Shown: in pieces, positions 1 through 11,556 of the stretch | Position numbering within the stretch: position 1 is the stretch's first letter | Layout: the number at the start of each line of letters is the position of its first letter | DNA from: Chlamydoabsidia padenii | Taxonomy: Eukaryota > Mucoromycota > Mucoromycetes > Mucorales > Cunninghamellaceae | Direction of reading: 5' to 3' | Assembly (NCBI GenBank): GCA_025330725.1 | Contig: JAIWND010000015.1 | Coordinates: 248,001-312,000 of the forward strand | DNA: 64,000 nt | The notes under the pieces: model-generated | Told to the model about the DNA's origin: nothing | Seen by the model: only the letters and a program-made list of their open reading frames with translations | The model's database searches: none | Made by a program: the position numbers and the translations under genes

Positions 1-460
1 TTTCAACCATTGTCTATGTACTTTGTATATAGTTCGATTAACCGTAATGCCTGAGCTATTGTCATGTTTGAAGAAGAGCTAGCACCAATGCTGTCAAAAT
101 GACCCAGAATCCTCTGTCTTCCTCCAAATTTCAATTCCCGACATTCATGCAAATCACATACACATACAAAACAAACAAAAAAAGAATGTGTCATGAACTT
201 TAATGCTAAAGAATTGAGGGAAATCTTGATTGAAATCAAGGATAGGCGGGATTTGAAATCAAGGTCATTTTTTTGACGTTATCAGATGGAATGAGCGGCA
301 TTTTTATTTAAAGTGGCGGGGATTAAAATTACAGGGGGGAATATACATATACACAGTATATATAGCTAAATAGAGAATGTAATAGTAGAGAGTAAAAAGT
401 AGAATACACATGTTATAAAAAAAGTAGGGGAGGGGGAATAATACATATGAGGCGGTAAGC
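1..460. other. Left-edge intergenic stretch
   Basis: No gene can be supported here. The stretch follows the 3' end of the minus-strand gene at 461-838. It holds two copies of the recurring CCCG/AAATT element (128-145 forward, 245-260 reverse) and a third looser copy near 311-326. A 12-base direct repeat TTGAAATCAAGG occurs at 230-241 and 253-264. Because such elements usually precede starts in this window, a minus-strand gene may begin just beyond the left edge; that is inference. Confidence 0.5.
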
Positions 461-838
461 CTAACGTTGAGCTTCAAATTCAGCTTTACGTTCAAGTTGA
501 TCCAGGGTCATATCGACTCCTTTACCAGTACACCAAAGTAAAGTAGAGATGGAAATAGCAATATAGAATAAAGTGCCATTTTGTAAGATTTCCGGGGAAG
601 CCCAGATGGTAGGTGCTTTCTTCTTCTTCTTCTGCTCTGGCTCGGCAACTACAGTATGACCAGTTTCAGCACGACGGAACATCATTAGTTCGTTAACCTG
701 GTTGGAAAAAAAATCAGTCATCTAAACTCAGTGTATAGTCTTTTCACTTATTACCTTGGGCTCAGGAATGGCTGTTCCACAGACATGACAGACAAACAAA
801 AGTACAACGAGAGCAAAAGAGAGTATAGAGAATCGCAT
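461..838 (-). CDS. Small signal-peptide/transmembrane protein, unknown function
   Basis: Two exons, 755-838 and 461-697, joined in phase 0 across a 57-nt GTAATA...CAG intron; 106 residues. Exon 1 encodes a typical signal sequence (MRFSILSFALVVLLFVCHVC) followed by a GTAIPEPK junction. Exon 2 holds a polar segment with five consecutive lysines, then one hydrophobic stretch (GTLFYIAISISTLLWCTG), then a short charged tail rich in Glu/Arg. The layout predicts a small ER or cell-surface protein with a cleaved signal and one membrane segment. The start is the first ATG ahead of the signal peptide. An upstream GTCGGCGG/TTCAATTTGAC element lies at 1002-1020. I do not recognise the family; the exon structure is what supports reality. 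Confidence 0.72.
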
Positions 839-1439
839 GGTCGGTATAAAGAGATAGAAATAGAGAGAGAGATAAAGATAGATATAGATCTTTTGTAAAT
901 GCGTCCCTTTTATAAGAATCCAGCATGTACCTGAGTCAGAAAAAAAAAAAGATTTTTACTCTCTTTATCTGATAATCAAAGAATCGCATTTCAATTTTTG
1001 GGTCGGCGGTTCAATTTGACCTAGGGTGATCACACGTGAGCAGGGTCCAACTAACTAGCAAACACTCTCTATCTTATTATAACAACAATAAAGAAAAAGA
1101 AGAAGAAGAAGAAGAAGAAGAGAGAAAATACAAGACTATTTAGCAAGGTGAAGAAGGACAATTTCGCATCATACACAAAGTCCGCTTCAATCCCCATGAA
1201 CTAAATAAAAATAAAAAAAAAGTTGACATATCCCCGGTCCCTGACATCTTCTTGAAGATCTGATAAAGAGGATCAAGAAAAAAGTCCGGAAGCGGAGTTC
1301 GGATGAATGATCATCAGAGAATGGAAGATAAAGAAGGTTTTTATTGATTGAGTATATAAGTAAGAAAAAGACAGAGCAAAAAAAAAGGGGGGGGGGAGAT
1401 AGATAGAGAGAGATACTATATAAATATATAAAGGTTAGA
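839..1439. other. Intergenic, upstream of 461-838 gene and downstream of SSD1
   Basis: No gene seen. It contains the 5' flank of the small secreted-protein gene, with the recurring GC-rich element at about 981-1020, a (GAA)n run near 1092-1120, and the 3' flank of the SSD1 gene with A- and G-rich runs near 1380-1396. Confidence 0.5.
1002..1020. promoter_or_regulatory. Recurring CGG/TTCAATTT upstream element
   Basis: GTCGGCGGTTCAATTTGAC, about 165-180 bp upstream of the ATG at 838 on the minus strand, preceded by CGCATTTCAATTTTT. It matches the recurring window motif (GC-rich CGGG/CCCG core next to AAATT/TTTAA). Function unknown. Confidence 0.4.
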
Positions 1440-3109
1440 CTAATTTTCATGGTGGACAAAAGGATTGGCAGCCAAGACACGGATAAGAGGAGGGTTTCGA
1501 ATAGAATCAGCAGTGATGACGACTCTAATAAAGTCAAAAGGACGCACCACCAAACAACATTCTTGAGGAATGGTACATTGTTGTTGACTTGCCATGGATT
1601 CACCATCCACAGCTCGAAGAGACATAGATCTGGGTCGCCTTTTGGTTGTTGGTGAAGTAGGACTGGATTCCATCGAAGTGGTTCCACCACCAGAGGAGAC
1701 ATTTTCCGAGATCGATAGACGGTGAAGGGTTTGTTCGTTGACTCTACTTCCATCTGAATGGCGGCTGTATTGATTGTAATCATCACCAATCATACTGTAA
1801 TCATCATCATCACGATCATCAAAATCAGCTTGTTCCACCATTGCATCAGAAGTCGGGACACCAGGGAGCCAAAACAAGTTCAACACACCTTCCATTTGAC
1901 TATAGTGCGACGTACGGAGAGGCAGGTTCATCACATGTATGCGCCGTTCCAAACCCAGAGAAGGCACAATCACATCAAATGCTTGTTCTTGTACACCCAC
2001 CACAATGGCTTCATGTGTGGTTGAAGTTTGTCGAGTGGCCGTCAAAAACTTGGATAGGAGGAGATGTTGTGCTTGTTCTCTGGCGTTGATGATCGATTGT
2101 TCCTTGGCATTACAGTGTTGAGCTATCTTTTGTACGTATTCATGATCCAGGTAGAAGCGTTTTTCTACCACCAACAAAAAAAAAAAAAAAGAGATGTGAG
2201 TGTCGGGATTTAAATATAAAGGGGGATTAAGACTTACCTCCAGCCAAGGCAGCTTCCAATTGACGATGCACAATCAGACTGGCGTATTTTCGTGAAGGCG
2301 ATGTGAATTCAGTATATAATGGCAGGTTCATGCTGTAATGATGGTACCGGCTAATATCAAAGGAGCCAGTGCAAAAGTACTTGATGGGTCGTAAAGTTTT
2401 CAAGACCAGAGTGGTAACCACAGCTTTGGCGTCCGGATTTTCAATGGCATCCACGGATGATTGTAGGGTTTGAGCAGAAGAAGGATCAATCAAGTATCCA
2501 AGACCACGCAGGTAATGAGTCAGATCGTGCAATTTTCGTTCATTTGGCGGTGATTGTGATTGTAGGAGAGCAGTATCAGAGAATTTGCGGCACACCTTTT
2601 GAGCCACACCAGTATTCGCCAAGATCTTGAATTCGTTAAGAATATCGGTGGCCATAGGTTCTACTTTGACGTTTATGCTTGTAGGTGTATCACCGTCCAT
2701 TTCCACTTCCCGTTGCGTTTCAGCCAAGAAGAGAGCACCATCGCTGCGTCGTTTGTTTTTCAGGTCTTGCGCCATTTCGGAGAGCACCTTCAAATCCTTC
2801 GCCCAAAGTTGTTCCTTTTTGTTGTCCCCATTGTTTTCCTCTTTCACATCATCGTCGCTATCGAGCATTGCTTGGACTTTTCTAGGTGTCATAATAGCTT
2901 GTGATCTAATTGCAAATCGTGTGTATGTAAGAATGAGTGATCATACTGTATCGTTAGATTTATTTTTATTTGCTTTACCTGATAATTGTTTTGCCAAACC
3001 ATGTATCGATAAGCTGATAGTTGGTGCTGAATTTCCATACCACTGAGAAAGCAAATCTAAATTCCAGTCCAAAAAGAAAGGGGTTAGTTTTCTACACATA
3101 TATGACCTG

Positions 3110-3147
<38 letters not shown>

Positions 3148-5772
3148 CATTACCTATCCTTGTCTGGTAACAGATCAGTACAGTTTTCCATCAAAGTTTC
3201 AGGCCACAAAGGAACAGATTGGTGTAAGTAAATCCCACTGGCTCGATCGCGTGCTTCTTTGTCGATGGGTGATTGAGGTTTGATGAATGCCGAGAAATCA
3301 GCCACATGTAATCCAACTTGGTAAGCGTCCGATCCCAACGGCTCCAATGATATTGCAACATCGTGATCTATACATAATATTAATTTAGTTTCCTAGTTTT
3401 GTTTGTTATTGTTTGTCATTGATTATTGATTTCCCTTACCGCCATTATTTGTATTATCCAAGGTGATGATGCATCGAGAAGACCGTAAATCACGACGGAA
3501 AGATAAAGATTCTTTCGGAGGAGACCAAGGTAGAGGTGGGAGACATTGCATAACTTCGGTTGAGAATGAACCATTGAGATAATTGTTGTCCGCCAAGATA
3601 GCCCTGAATTGTACGCTTAATTGATCCACCGAGCCCAATTCCTTTTCCAACACACCAAATGGATGTAACGATGTGATTGGCCATCGCTTGATCGATCCCT
3701 ATATGGTTTTATTTGTTAGATAAACATAAACATTGTATGAGTTTCTCTTTATTTACCAGAAACAAAATGTTTTCAAACGCCTTGTTATTTTCTAGGAATC
3801 CAACAGGCGCTTGTTCAACAGGAATGGCAATCAGAGGTACCCGTTTATCAGTGGGCTTAAACCACACAATCCGAGGCGAGGAATCCCTATCATCATCATT
3901 ATCACGTTTCTGATGTCTCTTGTTACTCGGTCGCATTAATCCAAGTGTCCTAATTTCAAACAATAAAAGTGTAAATTAGTTAATCCTTCTATCTTTTACT
4001 TTTTTCTTTTTTTACCCTGAGAATGTTTGATTTTGAGCACGTTCAAGAATAGCAGTGACCACTCCACAGTATTTCGGTTTGACCAGATCCACATCTTCTT
4101 CACCACCAAAGATGATTTCCTTTTCATCCTCTTCGTCAGGCTTGCGGACCACCGGATGACCATTGTTTCGAGCGAATTTTGCTTCTTCCTTTTCCATTTT
4201 TTCCCGCATCACCCGATCGACTTCCACCAGACGGATTGCCACGTGGTCGCCTTCCAGAGCCCGGTTCCTGTCTCGAGATCCACATATATAGATGTCAGCA
4301 TTGAAGGGTTCACAAAAGACATAGGCATCCGATCGATTGCGTTTGTTGACCCGGAGCATGCCACTGACCAGTTCATGATGTTTGAGATGAGGTGTTACCG
4401 CAGAGTGTGGCAAGTGGGCTGTGAAGAGAGCACGTCGTTGTTGGACTTGTTGTTGCACCGTATTGTCTTCACGAGAGAAGCTCATACGAGTGGGTGTGAA
4501 GGGTACATAGCCATAGACAGAGGATCGGTTGGAGTTGCTGCCGTTGCCACTTGTAGTTGTTATGTTGGTCGAAGTACCATGTCCATAAGAGCTTGTCGCT
4601 ATCATAACAGGAAGAAAACGTTAGTAAAAAGTAAAATAAACGAATGATTCTACCCTATTGTTATATTATTACTTACATGCCCTCCAGTCATTGTTAAAGT
4701 TCCTTGATCGCCTATTGTCGCTTTTGTTAACATCCACCACCAAGTGACTTGGCTTTGAGTTCGACCGCCTATTCGAATCCGCATCCATACCAGAAGAAGA
4801 AGAAGAGAGTTGCAAAGAAGTACGCTTGTTGTATAATTGATTCATGTTGGAATCAGATGAAGTGGTGGTGGTGACATTAAATGATCGACGTTTCTGATAA
4901 TCTTGCTGCTGGTGGTGTGATTGTTGCTGAAGTTGTTGTTGCGGTACTTGTTGCTGGTAAGAAGAGTAGTTTTCAGAATGGCGATGATAAGCACGAGCAT
5001 TAGGTTCAGATAATCGACGGGTTTGTTTTTGCTGTGATAAATCATCAATAGCTACGGTAGGAGCCGACTGTTGTTTGTTAAAGACTTGAGATGTTCTGAG
5101 AGACGTTGCTTGTCGATTGACAGATGGAGATTGTTGGTGAGGTGACAGGTACTTGTATCCATTTAATTTTGCTTCTGCTTCAGCCAAGGCATCTTCACGA
5201 GACATCCTCCGGTGTTTGTTATCATCATCATCTTGATAGTTTAATGATACCCCTGAAGAGTAACGCCGATAATCTTGCAAAGTGACACCAGTTGAGCAAG
5301 TTGAACGCCGGTTTTGTTGTTGTTGACCAATAGGTGATTCGTTAAAATTGGCGACAGATAATCTTTTGATTGGTTCAGTTGGCTGATATGATGACGAAGA
5401 GGGTCGACTAGAGTCTTCTTCATTCACAGTATGTAAAGCACTACGGTGATGTTGTGATAATCGATTTGTGTTGTTGTTGCTGCTGCTGCTGTTGTTGTTA
5501 CCTATGTTGCCAATAGGAGTAGGAAGCGCTCCATAGACCGACTGACTTCTTGGCGGTTGTGACACAGCATCCAGGGAGGAAGACGTGTTTGACAATTCCG
5601 TGGCAGACCTCCGTTTATCTATCTTTTTACATGGAGTACACATTACATTAGTGTTAACCATTTCCTTTTATACCAGCCTTTTTATTATTATTACCTTTAG
5701 TTCAGGAGGAGCACCAAATAAGCCATGAGTAGATTCAGGTGCAGTTTGACCATTCAAGTCCATTCCATTCAT
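1440..5772 (-). CDS. SSD1: SSD1-type RNA-binding protein (catalytically dead RNase II/Dis3L2 family)
   Basis: Nine exons (5695-5772, 4677-5622, 4016-4598, 3757-3949, 3440-3698, 3154-3367, 2979-3056, 2238-2905, 1440-2164), all joining in frame to give 1247 residues, close to the 1250 of yeast Ssd1. Residues 1-340 are Gln/Ser/Asn-rich and presumably disordered, with scattered basic-Ser motifs. A cold-shock/OB region follows (around 430-470, with DAYVFCEPFNADIYICG). The RNB domain starts near 680 and includes a VGLHVADFSAF segment, a WFGKTII segment and FTSPSRKYASLIVHRQLEAA. The RNB active site reads D-x5-D-x-D-V, so the last of four acidic residues is lost. Ssd1 proteins bind selected mRNAs, often for cell-wall proteins, and are regulated by NDR kinases in yeast; transfer of that role is inference. 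Intron 6 contains T33 on the plus strand. Confidence 0.93.
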
Positions 5773-6208
5773 GTTTCACAAAGAAGGGTTTGAGGAAGTA
5801 TAAAAGAATGACAAGGTAGCAATGTACTAGGGAAACGAATGGGAAGGGAGTAAAAGGGAAAGAGTGGGTGAGATTTATAAAAATATGGATAGGATTATAA
5901 AAAGAAGTCAATAGAATCAAGTGTAAAACAAAGTAAAAAAAAAAATAAAAAGATGTATAAAAAAAAAGGGAGGAAAAAAGGGAGATTTGAGAAGAGAGAG
6001 AGAGGGGGGGAATGTAGTATGTGATATTTTTATTCTAATTTTGAGCAGGTGACTGGTGTAAGAAGGGGAAGGAGGGGGAAGAGAGAAGGAGAAGGGGTGG
6101 AAAAAAGATGATACACCAATGATCAGTCAGATTACCCCTTATTTTCGTGTGAGTGTGAGCGTATCATCAAACATGCAGACAAACTGGCGTTTCAGGCAAG
6201 ATGTGTTG
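5773..6208. other. Intergenic between ADAT1 3' end and SSD1 start
   Basis: No gene seen. Purine-rich runs (GAGAGAGAGGGGGGG near 5994-6009) lie upstream of the SSD1 ATG. No clear copy of the recurring CCCG element is visible here, which makes SSD1 an exception. Confidence 0.4.
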
Positions 6209-8205
6209 TTAAATGTTGTTTGTTGTTGATCCAGTTGTATTTGCTGTCACCGTTGTTGCGTCAAAGTCCTGGTAATCTTTTGGTGTTTGTACCCAAGCGT
6301 CAAAGTATTGATCGAGTAGTTTCGTCTTTACTTGTTGATAAGTTGTAGCTTGATCCTTGCATTCACCATAAGAAGTTGTACTATATCGACTTGCTAGGGA
6401 TTGATTCTTTGTCCTAAAGTATAATGGTTATTAACAGTTTCTTTTCTCTTTTTCTTTTTACTTACTTGATATTCACAAAGTCGTGGAATAATGCCCGCTG
6501 ACAAAGGATGGATCTATGGAGTTTAAATAACAGGGGGTGAGATTGTTTAAGAAGTAGTACAGTAGTATTAATGCGTTTTACCTAGTTTTCAATGTTGATT
6601 TTTCACCTTTTCGCCCCCCTTGTTTCTTGCCAAATCCAAGTACTTCTGCCTTTTCCATCCCATTGATCCATGATATGCCTAATTGGTGAGATGGAAAGTG
6701 TTAATATAAATATAACCATCATCAAGGTTCAATTATTACTTGTGCCGGTTGATATGTAAGAGGTGTATTTTCCAGTCTTTTCCAATGCCGATTTAGAATA
6801 TTGGAAAGATACCAAAGTAGATTCGATTCTTGGACGATTGAGTTTGTAAGGTAAGGGTATATCTACAATATAATATGTTAGTTGGTTCACTAAAAATGAA
6901 GGAGTTCTTTTTGATCACCTACCTTGAAGATCGGAGATTCTTCCATACAATGCCCTTTCCAAAGATGCTTTTTCAAAAAGATCACCAATCACCATGGAAT
7001 CGAGATAGATCGGATCAAATATATGAGAGAGAATTGCTGATTGAATCCCAAGTACATTCCAACGAGCAAGTTTATCACTATTTTGTATATATCTATCAAT
7101 GTAAGTTCTTGACCCTTCTTCTTTTAGCGTTTATTACCTGCAAGACATACATAAGCTTGGTTCAGAGTCCAGTCGACCTACCATAATAAACAGGGATCGT
7201 AAATCAAACAAATCAATATAATCATCATTCTAATTAATTACCTGGCTTTGTTCGTAGTATTCCAAGCTGTTGATAATCATAGCGACCTCTTTGTAACCTT
7301 GTGGTTGTTGTTGGAGATGCATCCTTTGTTGATAGTTTTTGTCGTTTGTTTGCATAGATGTGTTGAGAGATAATACCAGGTGTAGAGTCCGATCCAGTAG
7401 ATGATGTTTCTTTTTTTCGTTTGTCACCTGCATGGAACGAGGCCCGGGATTCATCCGTTTGACTGTCTGCTATTGCTGTCATGGAAGCATCACCACCTAT
7501 CAAAAAAGGAGATTGTTAATCCGCATTCATGTTAAAAAAAGGTTATACATACTTACATGGCGATTGACTGACATACATATGGAAGGTATAGTCAGGACGA
7601 GGGATCAATTTACCTTTATCATCTTCAGAGCCATAATAAAAGTATACTTCAGGATGTCGGAGTAGATACCTATACAATAGAAACATACATATATTAGTCA
7701 TGCCCGCTTATGTATGTGTTTTGTTTTATATATTTACTTGCTTGATGAATCCCCTTCTTGCCAATACTTCGGCGTGCGAATCATGTATCAATTGGCCATC
7801 TTTAGTGAGCTGACTGAAAGGTAAACATTTCTGCCCAGTCCTAATAAAAAAAAACAAAAAGTCAAAAGGTGAATGAGTTTACAAAATATAACAGATCCCC
7901 CTTTTTATGAGTCTCCCGCCATTTTTTACCCCATAGATATGACTTGAATGTTATAATCGTCTTCACTTTCTGTAATAACAAACATTAGAGGAGAGATTAG
8001 TAACATAATCAATAAAAGTTGAAACGTCAAACAACTTACTACAATGGACAGCAAGAATAGTGGCAAGAATAGTCCATTCAGCTTTAGTGGCATGTAGCTG
8101 TGGTTTTCCATTTTTTCCGAGTTTTTCATATCGATTCAAACTTGCTTTGGCAAGTTGATTGGCAAAATCTGGAATGACAAGGTAAGGATCTTTATCAGGA
8201 CACAT
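6209..8205 (-). CDS. TAD1: tRNA-specific adenosine deaminase 1 (ADAT1/Tad1)
   Basis: Eleven exons reconstruct 446 residues: 8040-8205, 7930-7969, 7742-7840, 7557-7669, 7242-7496, 7138-7177, 6923-7077, 6740-6862, 6582-6678, 6466-6513, 6209-6413. The enzyme converts A37 of tRNA-Ala to inosine. The adenosine-deaminase domain shows all zinc and catalytic motifs: SHAEVLARR (His and catalytic Glu, about residue 96), SQSPCGDAS (about 139) and [14 protein letters not shown] (about 237). The N-terminal GKPQ...EWTILA and MGTGQKCLP segments also match the family. A low-complexity Ser/Thr/Gln insert of about 80 residues lies between the second and third motifs. Exons 3 and 4 join in frame only if intron 3 is a GC-AG intron (exon ends ATCAA, then GCAAGT). 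The ATG at 8205 is the first in frame; the codon further upstream is TTG. Confidence 0.94.
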
Positions 8206-8741
8206 CAATGACAAGGAGTACAAAGGGGGAAGGAAGGGATAAAAAGGGGGGAAAGAGCCGCGTGAAAAAAGAAAAAAGAAAAATCAACAACCAGTCAGTC
8301 GGAATTTGAAAAGACGGGCTTTTAATTAAAATATGCAAAACTGGGATGCTTTAACCTGTAAGGGTAAAAGAAGAAAGAGATTGACAGGAGTTGTACAAAT
8401 AAAAGGGAGTTCAAAACTATCGGAATGTGTGTTTTGGTTTGGCCTCTTTTTGTATAAATCAAAAATAAGGGGAGAAAGGGAGTTTGGGTTTGAGTTGGCT
8501 GACTGACTAACTAGGTTGGTGTGATTGTTAAGAAGCAAGAGGGGAGAGGGGAGATCAGGACGATGGGTATCAGTCAAGGGACGATTTTAATGGTCGGAAA
8601 CTAATTCCTTTCGAGTCTTTTGAAATTACATATAAATGAGATGTTAATATATGTACACATTCGATTCAATTCAATCTCTTTTTTCTTTCTTTCTTTCTTT
8701 CTTTCTTCTCTTCTCTTTACAACCAATCCAACCAAGGAAGA
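8206..8741. other. Divergent promoter region, ADAT1 / cyclin
   Basis: No gene seen. The two genes diverge from this 536-bp gap. It holds a recurring-type element at 8300-8319 and a (TTTC)n pyrimidine tract (about 8680-8715) immediately before the cyclin ATG. Confidence 0.5.
8300..8319. promoter_or_regulatory. Recurring upstream element
   Basis: CGGAATTTGAAAAGACGGGC, about 95 bp upstream of the ADAT1 ATG (minus strand). The reverse complement gives TTTTCAAATTCCG, matching the motif seen elsewhere in the window. Confidence 0.4.
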
Positions 8742-9890
8742 ATGACAGGACCACAAGGGGTATTTCAGTGTTTATTGTTATCATGTAATGATTCAAGGCA
8801 GTTAGCAGAACTTTGTGCTTGTCTAGTACCACATATATGGTCAGGACGAGCCATCATGGAATCAACCAAACCAATTTATGCATCATCATCGACATCATTA
8901 AAGCGGAGTATCAACGCCAATGTATTCAAACAGTTTTGTCACAAGATCTTTAAACATACCCAGATATCATCAGGGTGTATTTTACTTGCACTTTACTATT
9001 TGCAGCAATTAAAATCCATCTATCCTACCCTCCGAGGCACATTGGGATCAGAATTTCGAATTTTCACCACCGCTCTTATTTTGGCAAACAAATACTTGGA
9101 TGATAATACTTTTACAAACAAGGTAAATGAAAATGAAATTCCATTTCATCCTTACGTATCTAACCCTTATATTCTTTTTTCCCTCTTTTAGACATGGTCT
9201 GAAGTATCAGGGATACCAATCATAGAATTAAACGTAATGGAAATGGAATATTTGACTGCATTAAACTACAAATTACATGTTCATTGCCTTCGATTTGGTG
9301 CCTGGGCAAATCAATGCCAACAATGGTTTCAACTTCCGACTCCGACTTTGAAACGTTCTTTTTCCACCAGTCACTGTCATCCTTACCAACAACATCATAA
9401 ACCTACTCGACATTCTTCCTTTTACAATTCTCCATCTCAATCTTATCGAAACTATGAACCACTTGGTTCAATGGAAGGTGGTATGAATAAGAAAAAAAGA
9501 AAACGAGCCTCGCCTGCACATTCTTACTTGCCAACTCCTCCGACGAAAACATTATATACAACACCTTCTTTATCTACTTCTTCATTATCATCCATGTCAT
9601 TACCAATGTCAATATCTCCCGTCATGCAAACATCATGTGTAACCAAATTTAACACCCCGACTATGATGAGCTGGTCTTCCTCCATGCCCATCATACCCCA
9701 TTCAGGTGCTACAGCCGCGGTTAATGCAGCTGCTTACGTTACCTATCATCATCATCACCATCATCATCACCATCACCATCACTATTATCATCACCATCAT
9801 AACAATAACAATACTAGTATCAGTAATAATAACCATTATACTATTACATCTAATCTAGTCAGTCGTATTCAATGTTTAGAGATTGAATGA
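8742..9890 (+). CDS. PCL/Pho85-type cyclin
   Basis: Two exons, 8742-9122 and 9192-9890, joined in phase 0 (GTAAAT...TTTTAG); 359 residues. A cyclin box spans about residues 60-165. It has the family pattern of helices around SSGCILLALYYLQQL, then SEFRIFTTALILANKYLDDN, then TWSEVSGIPIIELNVMEMEY and ALNYKLHV, typical of Pcl cyclins that partner a Pho85-like CDK. The remaining C-terminal part is low complexity: Ser/Thr/Pro-rich, a basic NKKKRKRASP patch that may be a nuclear signal, and a long His run near 9748-9795. Which Pcl subgroup it belongs to cannot be told by eye. The start is the first ATG after a pyrimidine-rich leader. An AATAAA-like signal follows the stop. Confidence 0.88.
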
Positions 9891-10439
9891 TTCCTATTTG
9901 TACACTTTATATAAAGAATGAAATAAACACCGATATGGTTCTTTTTAATACAAAAGAGTTTTAGTTGCCATTCTTTACTATACCCGGACCAAGAAAGATT
10001 TCAGTATGCGCTATATTTAAATTCATACGAAAAAATAAGTCGGTATATTTCTTTTCAGTTTGATCCAGTTCATTTGGATGTGGTAACTAAAGAGAAGTAG
10101 TGATATTAAAGGATGCGCAAATCTACATGATACTGACAACTGGGTGCATTGTGACACTGATGTGACATATCTTTTATTCATGCAACACACAGGTCTGAAA
10201 ACATTTCAACCCCCGATATTACTGCTGGCGCGATCGTAATAATTAAACAACCCACATTTCCAACCTTTATTATACTAGTTTTATTAAAAAAAGCAACAAA
10301 AAATATACGATGTTTAAAAGTAGTGTAAAGAAATGATTAAAAACATAAGAAAAGAAAGCAAATAGTCAGTCAGTACAAGTGATCAGCCCCTTTTGTCTAT
10401 TTAGCTGTCATTTGTAACCAAGAAAATTAACAGACAAGG

Positions 10440-10635
10440 CCAAACTTTTTTCAAAACCCGCCTACCCTCCTCTTGATTCTTGGGAGAGCTCTATTGTCTT
10501 AATGAACAAGTGATGCTCATGACAAAAGTGACCATGTGCATTCCTTAGCCTATTTCCAACAAAGTTTACATAATGGCCATTGTACCAAGTCCCTTGTATG
10601 GAGCAGTATAACCTCAAGATCGTTTTAACCTGACT

Positions 10636-10667
<32 letters not shown>

Positions 10668-11250
10668 GTTGCAGAATGAAAAATTTGACACACAAGATAA
10701 AACTTATTTCAAAACCCGCTTACTCTCGCCTGGAATCTTAAGAGAGCTCTATTGCCTCAATGAACAAGCGATGGTCATGACAAAAGTCACCATGAGCATT
10801 CATTAGCCTATTTACAACAAAGTTTACATAATAGCCATTGTACCAAGTCCACTGTATGGAGTAATACAGCTTCAAGATATTTTTGAGCTGACTAATGTAA
10901 ATAAAGGATGTAGGATAATAGAAAGTACGAAGAGGAACCAGATTTCATTTTCAGATCCCGCCTGCCTCTACTAAGAATGGGAAAGGGTTCTACTCGCTCC
11001 AATTGTCAACGGATGCTAATGATTAAAGTGGCGATGTGGACATTATAGAATATTTGCAACATAAGTCACCGCAAAATCCAAGCTCCAAGACCCTTGTGTC
11101 AGTATGTTTAGGCTAGCGATGACTTTTACCTGTCCATTGCGACAAAGACGATAGGAAACTTCATTTCAAACACCGAACACGAAAATTCAATGCGCCTAGC
11201 AATTCCCGATTTGGGGGAATGATCATGGCGGGGAAGCGTTGTCAGTCGAG
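10440..11250. repeat. Diverged tandem repeat, unit about 215-258 bp, 3-4 copies
   Basis: Copy 1 begins near 10443, copy 2 near 10700, copy 3 near 10940, and a weaker fourth near 11158. Each starts with a version of the recurring element: TTTCAAAACCCGCC, TTTCAAAACCCGCT, TTTTCAGATCCCGCC, TTTCAAACACCG. Copies 1 and 2 stay alignable along the unit (for example GAGAGCTCTATTG, CAACAAAGTTTACATAAT, GCCATTGTACCAAGTCC). Copy 3 is much more diverged and copy 4 resembles only the head. Base changes between copies 1 and 2 are mostly non-synonymous in the best open frame, so it looks non-coding. Copy 1 also contains A27 near 10640-10666. Confidence 0.75.
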
Positions 11251-11556
11251 ATTTCGTTACTCGTTGTAGAGCCCATATTTATATGCAGATTCTTTCCACC
11301 CAACCTCTCCCCGTGCCCTCCTCTTTGCGAGAGCTCTCCATTCCATTTCTATTACTGCCAGCACATTGTTGCGGAAAAAAGCGGGATTTCGAAGTTTTAT
11401 GAAGATGATGGAGTTTGAGATGTCCGTACGATTTGGAGTTTAAAAACAACAGCAGGATTTTATTTATATAGAGAGTGTTTTGTTGTATTGTAACTGTACT
11501 AATATATGTTAAATCAATAGCTATGATATAGTGTGCGTTTCATATCCCCTGCTTCC

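Noticed and set aside
3..239. Open frame of 78 codons at the left edge
   Set aside because: It begins at a weak position, includes promoter-like elements within the frame, and has no recognisable domain.
10462..10695. Minus-strand open frame in the tandem repeat that also reads partly in copy 2
   Set aside because: Copies 1 and 2 differ mostly at non-synonymous positions and copy 2 has an in-frame stop; similarity comes from the DNA repeat.
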